64,000 bases of DNA from Ophioceras dolichostomum (lineage: Eukaryota > Ascomycota > Sordariomycetes > Magnaporthales > Ophioceraceae): positions 1 to 64,000 of the forward strand of contig PYST01000027.1 of the NCBI GenBank assembly GCA_003049485.1, given 5' to 3'. Positions 25,533 through 37,258 of the stretch are shown piece after piece. The position numbers and the translations under genes were made by a program. The number at the start of each line of letters is the position of its first letter. Positions within the stretch are counted from its first letter, which is position 1. The notes under the pieces were generated by a model. The model did not search any database. It had not been told where the DNA came from and saw only the letters and a list, made by a program, of their open reading frames with translations.

Positions 25533-26944
25533 ATGCCGCCAGATGTCTGTCCTACTCGGCCAGAACCGACGTACGGAAGCCGCCGAACCTGTCCCATTGA
25601 ACCCCGCGTCTTGGTCTTTCACACGCTGATCACCCAGGCTCATAAAACAGATTGTCGTTCACACAGGGCTTCATTGTCGGCCAAATATCAGTAGTTCTGC
25701 TCATCGCGGCTTTCATCAAATTCTTCATCTTCGGCGACCCGCCCTCGCCGGAGATAACCGCTAGCCTACGCGCCGCAGATCGGCGATCTCGAACCCTCGC
25801 GCACAAGAAGTCGTTGCTCAGCCTCCGCAGCCAGCAGCATGGGCAGCAACAGCCGGTCCTGAACAAGAAGAAGTCGAGCATACTGCGCTCCGGTCCGCCG
25901 ACGCTGACGATCGGCTCGATATTGAGCAAGACCTACTACCGCGTCGACAGCCACCAACCCGAAAGCTTGGACTGGTTCAACGTGCTCATCGCCCAGACGA
26001 TCGCGCAGTTCCGCAACGACGCACAGCACGACGACGCCATCTTGACCTCCCTAACCAAGGCGCTCAATGGTACCTCGCGCCCGGACTACCTCGACGAGAT
26101 TCGCGTCACCGAGCTCAGCTTGGGCGAGGACTTCCCCATCTTCAGCAACTGCCGCATCATACCTGTTGACGAGGATGGACTTACCTTTGGTGGACCGGGC
26201 GGGGGCGGTGCCGGTAGTGGCGGTGGCGGGGGAGCTGCGGGAAGAGGCCTTGATGCCGGCATGGCCTCGACGAGGGAGGGCGGGACCCTGCAGGCGCGAA
26301 TGGACGTCGACCTGAGCGACATGATCACGCTCGCGGTAGAGACCAAGATCCTGCTCAACTACCCGAAGAAATTGTCCGCGATCCTGCCTGTGGCACTAGC
26401 AGTGTCAGTCGTGCGGTTCAGCGGCACCCTCGCTATATCCTTCATCCCCAGCAACCCATCACAGTCCACACCGACCAAGATGGCCTTCACCTTTCTCGAC
26501 GACTACCGGCTCGACTTCTCGATCCGCAGCCTCGTCGGCTCGCGGTCGCGTCTGCAGGACGTGCCCAAGATCGCCCAGCTGGTCGAGTCTCGCCTGCACA
26601 GATGGTTTGACGAGCGCTGCGTCGAGCCGCGGTTCCAGGAGATCCCGCTGCCGAGCCTGTGGCCTCGCAAGAAGAACACGCGCGGTGGAGACGACGCCAT
26701 TGCGGACGTGGTGGAGCGCTCTATGGGTAAGGCCAAGGGCGCTGAGATCGGGCGGGAGGCTGCTAGGCGCGAGGCTGCCGCCGCCGCTGCCGCTGCCCTG
26801 GCTACCGAATCAGATGCCGCTTCTGCCGCTTCCGCAGCAAGGCAGAGCCATGTGGCGGATTCGCTCCGCTTCAGGAGAAGGCAGATGACTGAAGATTCCT
26901 TCCCGATGCCCGGTGCTCTGCCGAGTGGTTCTCTTGATACTTGA
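25533..26944 (+). CDS. MMM1: Mmm1, ER subunit of the ER-mitochondria encounter structure (ERMES)
   Basis: Exons 25533-25570 and 25651-26944; 443 aa. Mmm1 is an ER membrane protein whose cytosolic SMP lipid-transfer domain pairs with Mdm12 and Mdm34/Mdm10 at mitochondrial contacts. The first exon is tiny (38 nt, MPPDVCPTRPEP) and splices in phase 2 to give TLSFTQGFIVGQISVVLL, the family's N-terminus and single transmembrane helix (residues ~18-42, ending FIKFFIFGDPPSP). The SMP domain follows from ~95: TYYRVDSHQPESLDWFNVLI, then DEIRVTELSLGEDFP, VDLSDMITLAVETKILLNYP and DYRLDFSIRSLVGSRSRLQD. A glycine-rich loop interrupts it near residues 190-210. The C-terminal Ala-rich tail is variable. The frame before 25652 has no ATG, so the upstream exon is required. 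Confidence 0.95.
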
Positions 26945-27282
26945 AATTTTTGGGCTATAACCGAATCCGAAGGCCTGATATTGAGTTACATCAATAAAGT
27001 CGCCGCTTTGCCACCCAATCCGAGACCAGGATTCTGGAGGCCTGCACATAAAATGCATCGCCCTTGGTGACCGGGTGGTCAAGGCCCCTTTCAACTATGG
27101 ATAACCGGTGAGCCTATGGAAACAGGTTGGCCGATGGTTACGTGGAGGCGGGACGTGCTGCTGCTGTCGCTACTAAGACCTGATGCCAAAACCAATGGCA
27201 AGGCTTCACAAACTAAAAGAACCCAGAATCCATACTCCAATTCATTAAATTGATCCAACACGACGTCCCCGTCGACTTTCTC
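26945..27282. other. Convergent intergenic region, MMM1 / RCE1
   Basis: Short convergent spacer. It contains a canonical AATAAA for MMM1 (separate entry). No gene seen. Confidence 0.6.
26993..26998 (+). terminator. AATAAA poly(A) signal of MMM1
   Basis: Exact AATAAA about 50 nt behind the MMM1 stop codon, before the convergent RCE1 gene. Confidence 0.5.
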
Positions 27283-28428
27283 CTACTCATGAGATACGTG
27301 CTCGACACCTATAGGGATCAACTCCATCGAGCTCTTCGTGAGCGACCACAGGTTGCGGTAGAAGCCCACTGCCCCCGCAACGAGCAGGACGTAGTAGGCG
27401 ATGGTCCACAGCAGCGTCTTCGGGGGCGGCCGCTTCTCGTCGCCGGCCGCGGAGGGCGAGAGCGACGCGGTGCTGGGTTGGACGCGGCCCCACACGCGCG
27501 GCAGGCCCATGGCGTTGCAAAAGGCGTGAACGAGGCAGATGCTGAGCAGGCTGCCGCCCCTGAGAAAGACGAACGTGGCGAAGGAGCCGAACAGGGTGGT
27601 GTACCCGAACTGGAAGAACGAGCGAATCATGGCGGCAGGCACGGGCACCTGCGGGTGCGTGATGCGGAACTCGTAGAAGTGATGCAGGTGCGCCAGCCCG
27701 AAGATCACGGGCGACAGGAAGACCGTCTTGCCCACGGAAGCCCGCGCCAGCAGCATCAGTGGGATGCTAGCCGAACGGAACAGGATCTCCTCGGTGACAG
27801 GGCCCTGGTTTTGTACGCGTTTAGTCGTCTTGTATCCACTAGTCACACCGGCACATGAACCCCCCAAAAATGAAAATTACAAACTCAAAAAAAAAAAAAA
27901 AAACTCACAACGACGATATTTCGCCACGTCGTCCACTCCCGGAAGACCTCGGCAAGGGGCTTGAGCGTGAGCCACTCCCTCCAGCCGCCCTCGACGACGA
28001 GGCGCTCGAACAGCGGGCCGGCAAAGAGAACGGCAGTCAGCAACAGGGACCGATAAGACTCGGTGAACCCCACGGGCCAGTAGCCCATCAGGTGCAGGGC
28101 GCCCTCAGACGAGACGTGGCCGTCCTTGGTGACCATGTAGAAGGTCACGGCGGAGCAGGCGAGGGTCGACAGCGAGACGGCGACGATGCGGGCCCGGATC
28201 ACGGACGGCGCGTCCCGCGACAGCTGCGCCGACGGCCGCGTGCGGGACGAGGCGTATAGCGGTGCCACATAAGCAGCGGTGTAGAGGACCTATCTCTCCG
28301 ACGTTAGAATGGAAAACCACGGTGGCACCTCATCGCCGCGGGAGGAGGAGGGGGCGAGATAGATGACTTACAAGAAACAGAGCCGCAGTTGATGTGCTTA
28401 TGGGCGGCGGAGCCTCAGCTGTTGTCAT
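27283..28428 (-). CDS. RCE1: CAAX prenyl protease 2 (type II, Rce1)
   Basis: Exons (complement) 28372-28428, 27909-28289 and 27283-27804; 319 aa. This ER membrane protease removes the last three residues of prenylated CAAX proteins such as Ras and a-factor-type pheromones. The catalytic glutamates are in VVGPVTEEILFR; the histidines are in FGLAHLHHFYEF and in VHAFCNAMGLP. Exon 1 (19 codons, MTTAEAPPPISTSTAALFL) starts the first membrane segment, and the splice continues it as VLYTAAYVAPLY. Both introns (82 and 104 bp) join in phase 0 with GTAAGT and GTGAGT donors. The second intron begins with the donor followed directly by a run of about 18 T. Length fits the family. Confidence 0.95.
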
Positions 28429-29795
28429 AAAAGAAATCTTTTAGCCATCAGTTCCTACGAAGCGATGGAGGAGGAGGATGACGGTCGGCCTTGTGGGGTG
28501 AGAGTGAGGGTAAGGGTGAGGGGAAGGGCCTCCTGGACTCGAGATAAGGGATATGACCGGAGGGGAGAAACCCACGTTGATGGCTGTGTGTGACATACTT
28601 GTCAATGAAGCCCCTGACGGAGGGCATCTTGAGTGCCAAGTACGAGAAGCGTGAAGGTTCAGCCAAAAAAAAGCTCGCTCTCTCTAACACACACACACAG
28701 TACAGAAGTCAAACGTTCGGTTGTCGACGACGAACGTTGGTGAGGGATCGCCCTGCTGTTAACAACAGATCGCGCGAACGCTTGGGAGGAACTTTTTTTT
28801 GGAAGGGTCGCAGGGCAGTAAGGCAACGAAGTCCCGCCAAGCCGGGCCACATTGTCAACGTGTCGTCTGCTCCACATATTTGGCCCACTCATTAAACTGC
28901 AACCCCTGTCCCCTGGAACGCCCGCCTTGCTGGGATCATGCGGGAATATTTCCCCGCCAATGCAGGCCACAATGCCCTGTCGATCACGACTGTGCGCATT
29001 GAAGGGACGGATTGGATCCTTTTTCGACGACAGTCAATGGGACTCCGATGTAAAGATCTGAGGTCATTCGGAACATCTGTCATCGTAATGGCATGTGGGC
29101 CCTGCAGGGCCTTGGACCAGAACGCCTTGGAATTTACCTCCGTGATGGCATACACATCAGTTCACGATCCCAAGAACCGACACTCCTCCAATCGTGAGGA
29201 CATGGAGTCTTCCCGTGCGATGATGGGTTCTTTCGGGAGAATTGTGGCATCCCAATGCATTTTCATGTGTAGGAATCCTACAAGCTTAAGCTGGCCGCGG
29301 CTCTACACATTGACGGCTCTCAACCCCAACAAGATCCTCTTGGTGAACACAAGGCCAGCCAGCCGTCTAGGGGTCGGACCACCAGGGTCCAGCGGTCGAT
29401 AGAACGCCTGGGACATGCCCGGCCAGCTGCCTGTCCCTGGCTTGGATTGCACACTGTTTGGCGATGGATACTTCAAACTATCTTCAAACCGCAACATATG
29501 CCGTCGTTGCCCATGCCTCAGACTTAGCAAGGCAGGCTGTAGGCGGCTTCTTCAGGGAGTCTCGGGGTGCGTTGTTTCTCTTGAAGGCTGCGCGCATATG
29601 GTCATAGAGGAAGCTTTTTGGGTAAGAAATTGCCCCTAACTTGAAGGTAAGGCGACAAAGAGCAGACTCAAAGTTGAGCAGAGCTCTCAGTCTTATCAGA
29701 CGTTTCCCTTCCTCATCTTAGTCCCAACATTACCCACATCATCAATCCATTTAGCACAAAACCACTACCTACGCCAGGCATCTGGAGGTACCCAC
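28429..29795. other. Intergenic region between RCE1 and the HeLo gene
   Basis: 1.37 kb containing the RCE1 promoter and the 3' side of the HeLo gene. A 154-codon frame (28938-29402, +) overlaps open frames on the other strand and has no recognisable motif; I do not call it. A short CA run lies near 28,688-28,700. Confidence 0.5.
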
Positions 29796-32189
29796 TCAAA
29801 CCCTCACCTCCCCAAGCCTCTTAACCACATCCTCATAAAACCCCCTCGACAGCCTCGCCGCCACCGCGTCGTCGACAGACTCGTCCTCCCCCTCCCCCAG
29901 CCCCAGCTCCGTCCCCCCAGCGATGCACCTCCTGGCCGCCTCCTCGAACACCTCGCCCATTGCCGCCCCGACCGCCGCGACCTCCTCGCTCCCCAGAAGT
30001 CGCCGCCTCACCCTCAGCGCCGCGCCGGCGGACGGCCTGGATGACGACGACGACGATGATGATGCTAGCCCCAGCACGGCGTCGATGGGCCGCCAGTGCG
30101 CGAGTTCGACGAGGAGCACGCCGAGGCTATAGATGTCGAATCGCTTTTTGAAGTGGTGCGGCCTGGATGTGGATGTGCAGGCGGTGCTAGAGGTGGAGGT
30201 CTTTTTCGATGAGTCTGCAGGGGTGGTGGTGGTTGGGGCGTACGACGCGATGATGGCGGACGATTGCACGGCTGGGTGGCGGTACAGGTCGGCCTCGAGG
30301 TCGTCTCGCCCCGGCCCGTCGGTCATGTGGCCTGCGCGCGCGGGGCGGCTGAAGTCGAAGCCGGAGAGGTAGGGTCTGGACCAGTCGATGTTGTTGTTGT
30401 GGTGGTGGTGGTGGCTGTCTTTGTTTTTGTCGCTGCTGCTTGGCGGCGTCGCTGAAGGAGGGGGGCCAGCAAGCCGGAAGAAGACGACGTTGTGCGAGCG
30501 CAGCCCCTTGTGTAGCCAATTCACGGCGTGCAGGTACAGCAGGCAGTTCGCGACCGCGTGCGCGAGCCGGATGCGGTCTGTAACCCGCGGCTTGGGGCAG
30601 GAAAGGAGCAGCTCGTGCAGGGAGACCGGCGGGAGCGAATCGTCGTATTTGATATCGCCGCTTTCGGCACCGCTGTTCGAGGAGGCTTGGTGATCCGCCT
30701 CGCGCTGTGGCCGCTCAAATACCAGACCGAGGCGGAGGTTGCGCGCGTCCTCTTCGTCGTCGTCGTCGTCGCCGCCGTTGTCGGCAGTAGATCCGGCTGC
30801 CTTGTCGAAGTATCCCAGGCAGTGTGGCGTGCGGAAGGCTTCGGGCTTGGGACTGTGGTGCAGCAGCGCGGCCAGCGTCTTGACACGCTCGAGGATGAGG
30901 TCCCGGGGCGGAGTAGCCTCACCCCTGCGTCCGCGGTCGTAGTCTTTCCATTCGATCCACACCTTCTTCTTAGTCCCTTGCGGCAGCACCGTCATGATGG
31001 CCTCGCAGCGAGGCTCGTCAGAGTCCTCGTCGACATCAGGTTCCAGCTCGATCAGGGATCGGTCGATGCGGAGGTCCTGCATCTGCGAGTCCGGTAGGCC
31101 GAGATCTAAGCATAGTGCTGTTGCCTCGTCCCATGATGGAGGCGACTCGCTGTCTGCCGCCGGCGGCTGCGTCTCGGGCGAAGATGTGGACGAAGAGGCA
31201 AAGCCTATTGACTCGTTGAACGCCTTGAATTTGGCCAGCTGGGAGAGCAGCTGGAGGCCCGAAGCGTTCGCCGTCTGTGGTGCTGCGGCGGAAGTAAGAG
31301 GAGAAGATGTGTAGGGAGGTGGAGGAACCGGTGCAGGGAAAGATGGGTGGGCGGCGGCACTCCCACTCAAGTTCATCGCGGCCATCATCAGCGGTATCGG
31401 CACCGATCCAACTGCGCCCTTTCCCGCTCCAATGCCAGGCGCCCCAACGCCTCCCGCCTGATCTAGCTTCACGTTCAGCGCCATGACAAGCCTGCCCAGG
31501 TCGGCGACGCGGTGGTGCAGCTGGAGCACGCCCCTATTCGTGTCCTGCACCGTGTGGTGAATCTCAACCTGCATGCGTGCATCCAGAATATCCGTCATCG
31601 CGTCGTTGAGAGCCGCGAAGCGGGCGAGCAGCGTCTCGAACCCTTGCTTGTCGAAGTTGACCCATCGCAGCCTCAGGACCGCCTCCCGCGACGACTCCCT
31701 CAAGCTGCGCATTGCCTTCCTCACGAAATCGCGCCGCCTTCCCGAGAGCGGTACGTTAGCCGCGGCCGCGTCCTTCTCAGGCTTCTCCAGGGGGGCATCC
31801 GCCTCTTCGCTACCACTGCTCCCATTGCCCATCAGGTCAGTCTTCAACCGCCCGTTCCGCCGCTGCATCTCGCGGAAATCTGAGAACAGGCACTGCACCT
31901 GCACGAGAAGGTCGAGCACGGTGGTGCGGTGCAGGATGAAGGTGTTGGACTCGAGCACCTTGCGCCGGTCCTCGGCGTCCAGGTCCAGCAGACCCGACGT
32001 CTCGCTCCAGGCGAAGAGCCGCTGCTGCTCCATTCGCAGCCGCAGGTTCAGGTAGCGGCAGTCGTCCGGGAAGTTGGCCGCCGTGATCACCAGCTGGATC
32101 CCCTGGATACAGCCCGTATACGCCTGCAGCCCTAAGGACGCCACCCCGAGCGCGAGGCCCGCCGCCGAGAAGGGGTCCATCTTTGACAC
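29796..32189 (-). CDS. HeLo-domain protein with C-terminal pseudokinase domain (prion-inhibition and propagation family)
   Basis: Single exon, 797 aa. The N-terminus (MDPFSAAGLALGVASLGLQ, then YTGCIQGIQLV and NLRLRMEQQRLFAWSE) is the fungal HeLo domain, residues ~4-220. In HET-S and related proteins it is a helical bundle that attacks the plasma membrane in incompatibility-linked cell death. A Ser/Pro/Ala-rich linker follows. Residues ~420-790 look like a protein kinase fold: LAHAVANCLLYLHAVNWLHK, GLRSHNVVFF in place of HRDLKPEN (Asp missing), YLSGFDFSRP in place of DFG, and FDIYSLGVLLVELAHWRPID for subdomain IX. The catalytic Asp is absent, so it is probably a pseudokinase. Met1 or Met4 could start translation. 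Poly-Ser, poly-His and Asp-rich inserts are present. The amyloid motif of HET-s was not seen. Confidence 0.88.
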   Translation of the reverse strand: MSKMDPFSAAGLALGVASLGLQAYTGCIQGIQLVITAANFPDDCRYLNLRLRMEQQRLFAWSETSGLLDLDAEDRRKVLESNTFILHRTTVLDLLVQVQCLFSDFREMQRRNGRLKTDLMGNGSSGSEEADAPLEKPEKDAAAANVPLSGRRRDFVRKAMRSLRESSREAVLRLRWVNFDKQGFETLLARFAALNDAMTDILDARMQVEIHHTVQDTNRGVLQLHHRVADLGRLVMALNVKLDQAGGVGAPGIGAGKGAVGSVPIPLMMAAMNLSGSAAAHPSFPAPVPPPPYTSSPLTSAAAPQTANASGLQLLSQLAKFKAFNESIGFASSSTSSPETQPPAADSESPPSWDEATALCLDLGLPDSQMQDLRIDRSLIELEPDVDEDSDEPRCEAIMTVLPQGTKKKVWIEWKDYDRGRRGEATPPRDLILERVKTLAALLHHSPKPEAFRTPHCLGYFDKAAGSTADNGGDDDDDEEDARNLRLGLVFERPQREADHQASSNSGAESGDIKYDDSLPPVSLHELLLSCPKPRVTDRIRLAHAVANCLLYLHAVNWLHKGLRSHNVVFFRLAGPPPSATPPSSSDKNKDSHHHHHNNNIDWSRPYLSGFDFSRPARAGHMTDGPGRDDLEADLYRHPAVQSSAIIASYAPTTTTPADSSKKTSTSSTACTSTSRPHHFKKRFDIYSLGVLLVELAHWRPIDAVLGLASSSSSSSSRPSAGAALRVRRRLLGSEEVAAVGAAMGEVFEEAARRCIAGGTELGLGEGEDESVDDAVAARLSRGFYEDVVKRLGEVRV

Positions 32190-32878
32190 CGATGGTATAG
32201 TAATTTCAATGCTATGCCGAATTTACGTTAGAGGATCGCTCGCAAAGGGCGGATGACTGTAGGAAAGGGCTTGGAGGCTTGGACCGCCGAATTGGTTGGT
32301 CGGTATCTAAGGATGAAAAGGACTAAGACTGGGGGAGAGACAGCGAATTGGGGCCGGAGTGCGGCTCTTGTTCAGCTGCGGCTCCTCTTGGGGAAGCTGG
32401 GCAACTCCGAGTGGCTCAACTAGCTCGGTGCCCCGTTGAACTTATGCAGGCATGTTGCAGAAGCTGGCGGGGCGCCTCTCTACTGCAGATGCACATTTGG
32501 TCACACCCCGGAACAAGCGAGCCGTCCCATAGTCTTATATGTGAGAATAGGAGGGTAGTTAGGTAGGTAGGCAGTTGCACAGGCCTTTATAAACTCTCTC
32601 TTATTATAGTAGGTAGGTAGGTAGGTAAGGTACGTTATTTTCAAACTTGATAATCAGAAAACCAAATGGCGAGCCTTTTCGGCCTCTATTCGTCCAAGGT
32701 GAAGAAGCATCCTATTGCCTCTAATCTTCACACACTTTTCTCCCAGCATTCTATCTGTCAAAGTCGCGAGTCCGAGCGAAGACAAGAGAGAGCCTGTTGG
32801 AAAAGCCCACGATAAAGGAGGTATGCGGTCGGAAAGCACTAATAATAGCGTAGGGATTCGAAAAAGAGAGCGACACAA
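32190..32878. other. Intergenic: HeLo gene promoter and SCP1 3' region
   Basis: Holds a run of GTAG/GTAGGT tetranucleotides near 32,608-32,630, a repeat type that recurs through the window. No gene seen. Confidence 0.55.
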
Positions 32879-35066
32879 TCATGGACGGCCCGGCAACGGC
32901 CGCGGCCCAACAATCTGCCTGCGGTTGGCCCCGATGCCCTGAGCCCCGCGGTTCTGGCCGTCCCCGCCCGTATAGCCGGACCACTGCCCAAGGTCCCAGC
33001 GACCGCCCATGCCACCGCCGATGCCATCGACGGCGCCGTCTGCAGGCCGCACGGCCTTGGCAGTCTCCTCTTGGGCTTCCTCCCACTCGCGCTGCCGCTG
33101 CCGCTCGAGCTCCATCTCGCGCTCCAGAAGCGACTTGGACCCCCGCCCGGCGCCGCCGGTCTTGTTGCTCTGCGGTGGCGCAGCATTGCGCCGCCTGTCA
33201 TCGGCGTTGCGGTCTGATGATGGCCCCAACTCGCGCGAGTAGATCTGCTGGGGGGAAGGCTGGGCTGGTTTTGGGCTCTGCGCTTGGTACTGATTCGCCT
33301 GGTTCGCGTATGCCCGTGGGTCCGGAAGGGGACGTCCGCCGGTATTATGCGTCCTAACAGGCTTCGGTAGAGGTGCTGGCGACTCGCCCGTTCGGTGCGT
33401 CTTGACCTTGCTCGGAGAGGGTGGAGGTACGACAGATGGCGCTGAAGACGACGCTGACAGGGTGGGATCCGGCAGCGGCCGTGGGGGAAGTGCGGGCTGT
33501 GGCCGTTTCGCAGGTGGAGGAGCTTGTTGTTGCGGTGTTTGCTGCTGCTCCTGGTCCCAAGCAGTGCGGAGGTATTCGCGCTCGTCCCTAGACCAGGAAT
33601 CTTGGCGACTGACCGGTCGAGCGATGGCTGGTGGACGGCTGCGCGACCGCGCTCGCGTCTTGGAATCGTTCCCCCCTTTGGAGCGGGACGCCCTCTCCTG
33701 CCGTTCGCGCTCGTATTCCTGTTCTCGTTGGCGGGCCAATTCGAGCTCGTGCTCAAGCTCCTTAACCCTATCCCTGTACTCGTCTCCTCCCCTCTCCCCA
33801 GTGCGCTGTTTCTGGAGTTTCTGCTGTGGTGGCGACCTGTCGCCTTGTTCGGCCTGATATTGGCTAAGGAATTGGCCGCGCAGGCGAGCGTCGCTCTTGC
33901 TGCGGCTCCGCTGGCGTTCCTGCGCGAGGCGCGCCTCGGCCTCCTCCTCTTCTTTGCGCCGCCGTTCCTCCGTCAGCCGCCACTGGTGCTCCTCCTCCTC
34001 CCACCTGCGCTTTTCTTCCTCTGCCCTGCGCTTCTCCTCGGCGCGGGCCTTGCGTGTCTGTTCTTCCCATCTGCGCTCCTCCTCCAGCCGCGCCCGTTCT
34101 TCCTCGGCCTCTAGCTCCGCTTTGCGTCGCCTCTCCTCCTCCTCCTTCTGCCTCTGCTGTTCCTCCTGCTCTCGCCTTTGCTTTTCCTTCTCCGCTAGGC
34201 TGGGTACGCTGGGACCTTCGGCTGTAATCTGCCGTCGACCGCCAAACGAGATTCCCAGGTTGCCCTGGCTGGCGCCACCCATGTATCCGTACTGTGCGAT
34301 GTTCCAGGCTGGCGCTGTGGTGCCCTCGAGGTCCCTTTTGCTCCAGGCGCTAATTGAAGGCGAAGTGGGCTTCGTGGGGCTCCAACGGCCAGTGGCTGTC
34401 CCAGCACCAGGGGTCGCGGATCCGTACGCCGACGATCCGTTGCTGGCATTCGAGATGCCCCTGTTGCGCGCTGCTGCTGCCCCTCCGCCGCCAGGCCCCG
34501 TGGATTGTGGGCTCATGACTCCTCGGGCGCGGCCGATTGCGGTCGGAAAGGCCGAAGGGTTGGCCGAGTTTGCGGCGCGGCTGAAGGCGCCAAGACACTG
34601 TAGTACCTGAGCCGGGTCCTTGGACTCGTATAGGTCGACGGTGAGGAACATATCGTGCTGCTGCAGGTTGAGTGGCGGCTGTTGGCACGCCCGAAGGAAG
34701 TGCGAGATGTTTTCCATCTGGACGAAAGGCATCGCCGACTGCTTGAACTTGACGCCCGGTGGTGGGACCGCCAGATTTACCAATCTGTTGTGATTTCCAT
34801 CCGCGATAGGGGTTAGCTGCGTGTCGCCTCGAGCTTTTGCGCGAATGCGCCTCGGACAGGTGACGACGATGATGACGTCTTCCGGGAATTTCGGCTTACC
34901 TGCAAAGCGCAACCCCGTCTTTGAGCGCGTCTAGCAAGTCGCCCGGGGCGAGCCTCTCGCCCAGAGAGCTCTCAATCCATTCCCGCGCCTCCCTGACTGC
35001 CCCAGGCGTGTACTTGTCTAGGCGCAACTTGCGCAAGTCCTTGTCCAGTGACGTGACAGTCGTCAT
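32879..35066 (-). CDS. SCP1: Calponin/transgelin-type actin-binding protein with long coiled-coil tail
   Basis: Exons (complement) 34900-35066 and 32879-34784; 690 aa from the favoured Met. Binds and cross-links F-actin at cortical patches. The calponin-homology domain spans residues ~5-115: MTTVTSLDKDLRKLR, YTPGAVREAREWIE, LLDALKDGVALCRLVNLAVP, then QMENISHFLRAC. A single calponin repeat follows near residue 220 (GYMGGASQGNLGISFGGRRQ). Behind it lies a highly charged Glu/Arg/Lys segment (~240-420) predicted as coiled coil, then a Pro/Gln-rich tail. Yeast Scp1 lacks this tail; filamentous fungi commonly have it. The intron (115 bp, GTAAGC donor) joins in phase 2. An in-frame Met seven codons upstream (35087) is possible, but family proteins begin near MTTVTSL. 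Confidence 0.93.
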
Positions 35067-35087
35067 CTTCAAGAGGACTGAAGGCAC

Positions 35088-35778
35088 GAAATCGGCTGAC
35101 CGATGCGAAAAGCTGACGTTTAGGAGACCGATTTATAATACCGTGGTGAAAGTGGTTGCTCAAGCGAATGTTGTTGTGGATTTCGTTTCGACGCGCAGAA
35201 AGCGTCGAGGAGATGGAATGTTTCGAGGATGGAGGGGAAGTATTCGCAAACCGTTCGGCAGACGGCGGGTAGGGCTGGCCGCGGGATATTCAGTGACTAA
35301 ATCGGCGCTAAAATAATGTCCAGGGCGGATGATTCTGATCTGCGAAAAAGGGGAGGAAGGGGGGGGGGATAGAAAAGAAAAAAGTTTGATAGAAGAAGAA
35401 GGAATACTTCGTAATAAAAAAAAAAAAGGATTCCAAAAGAATCGGAGCAACAGCTGGTCGGGCTTGCGCATGAACAATTCGTCACCCATAACGGCCTGAA
35501 CTCAATGAAGTCTGCTGCCTTCATCCCAGCCCACCACGGCGCATTCGAGGGACTGTGACGTTTTGCAGGGATGGTCCCAGGTGGGGGGTGGTTGGGGCAA
35601 ATATGTGGCTGCGGGTCGCACAGACAGTGAGAAGTGGCGTGGCGGTGCACCCGAGCCCCGATGGCCTGGGTCCATTGGCTTCCCCCAGGCTTGATCATCA
35701 CGAAAAAAATGGGAGAAAAGAGAACATGGAATTATTTTTCTACCTGTCTGTCCATCAATCCACCTATCCACCGGCCAA
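35088..35778. promoter_or_regulatory. Divergent promoter region, SCP1 / NDUFAF2 homologue
   Basis: Contains a G run at 35,360 and an A run at 35,415-35,427. No gene seen; the minus-strand F/L-rich frame over 35,160-35,489 is a composition artefact. Confidence 0.5.
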
Positions 35779-36438
35779 ATGCCGCCCAACCAGATAGGCC
35801 CACTCCGAAGAGCTTGGTACAACTGGAAGGCACTGCGCCTACCATGGCGGAAGCGTTTCCTCGTTGGTATGTCATATCCCCCTTCTCACGTGACACCCGA
35901 TGCTGACTTTCATTCCCTTGCGCCAGGCATGGACCTCCAAGGAAATACGTTCTGGGAATTCCGTGACATACGCACCGACGACCCGGGACGCTGGCGCCGC
36001 ATGGCCAAGTACCCGGGCCGTACCCACTTCGCCGACGTCAAGTTCAGTCCTCAATGGCACCAGTGGCTCAGGCACATGCGCAAGGATCCGCCCTCGCTGG
36101 TGGAGCAGCGTCAGGAACTCGAACGCCAGGAGAGGATGAAGCTGCTAGCTGCGCAGGCGGACGCTCGGTGGGCATCAAAGCCGAGCATGATGGACACTTC
36201 GACCGACCCGGCGGCCATCGAGGCGGGGGTCCGGTCTGAAGTCACGGAGGCGCAGGCGGAAGCGGCCGAGACCACGACCGATACGCCAGCAGACCAATCG
36301 TTTCAAACACTACCACATCCTGAAGAAAGCCCGACGCCCTCTCAAAGCACCTACGATCCCTGGAAGCAGGCAAGAGGAGGTCCTAGTGAAGATTGGCAGC
36401 CTGAGTCTTGGGATCCTTCAAAGGCAAAGCTCAGATGA
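35779..36438 (+). CDS. Complex I assembly factor, NDUFAF2/mimitin (B17.2L) family
   Basis: Exons 35779-35866 and 35927-36438; 199 aa. NDUFAF2 is a paralogue of complex I subunit NDUFA12 that occupies its place during assembly in mitochondria. Evidence: GPLRRAWYNWKALRLPWRK, then RFLVGMDLQGNTFWEFRD formed across the splice, RWRRMAKYPGRTHFADVK, and SPQWHQWLRHMRKDPPSLVE. The C-terminal half (Ser/Thr/Glu-rich) is variable, as is usual in this family. The intron is 60 bp (GTATGT donor, CCAG acceptor, phase 1). Its length is a multiple of three and it contains no stop, so an unspliced transcript would still be translated, with 20 extra residues. Confidence 0.9.
   Translation: MPPNQIGPLRRAWYNWKALRLPWRKRFLVGMSYPPSHVTPDADFHSLAPGMDLQGNTFWEFRDIRTDDPGRWRRMAKYPGRTHFADVKFSPQWHQWLRHMRKDPPSLVEQRQELERQERMKLLAAQADARWASKPSMMDTSTDPAAIEAGVRSEVTEAQAEAAETTTDTPADQSFQTLPHPEESPTPSQSTYDPWKQARGGPSEDWQPESWDPSKAKLR

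Positions 36439-37258
<820 letters not shown>

Noticed and set aside
28938..29402. 154-codon frame between RCE1 and the HeLo gene
   Set aside because: No recognisable motif, no splice partners, and equally long frames lie antisense. Could not be supported as a gene.
32580..32640. GTAG/GTAGGT tetranucleotide runs (also near 150, 11,750, 59,515) as possible telomere-like repeats
   Set aside because: Telomeres of these fungi are TTAGGG; these are short dispersed simple repeats, in intergenic DNA.
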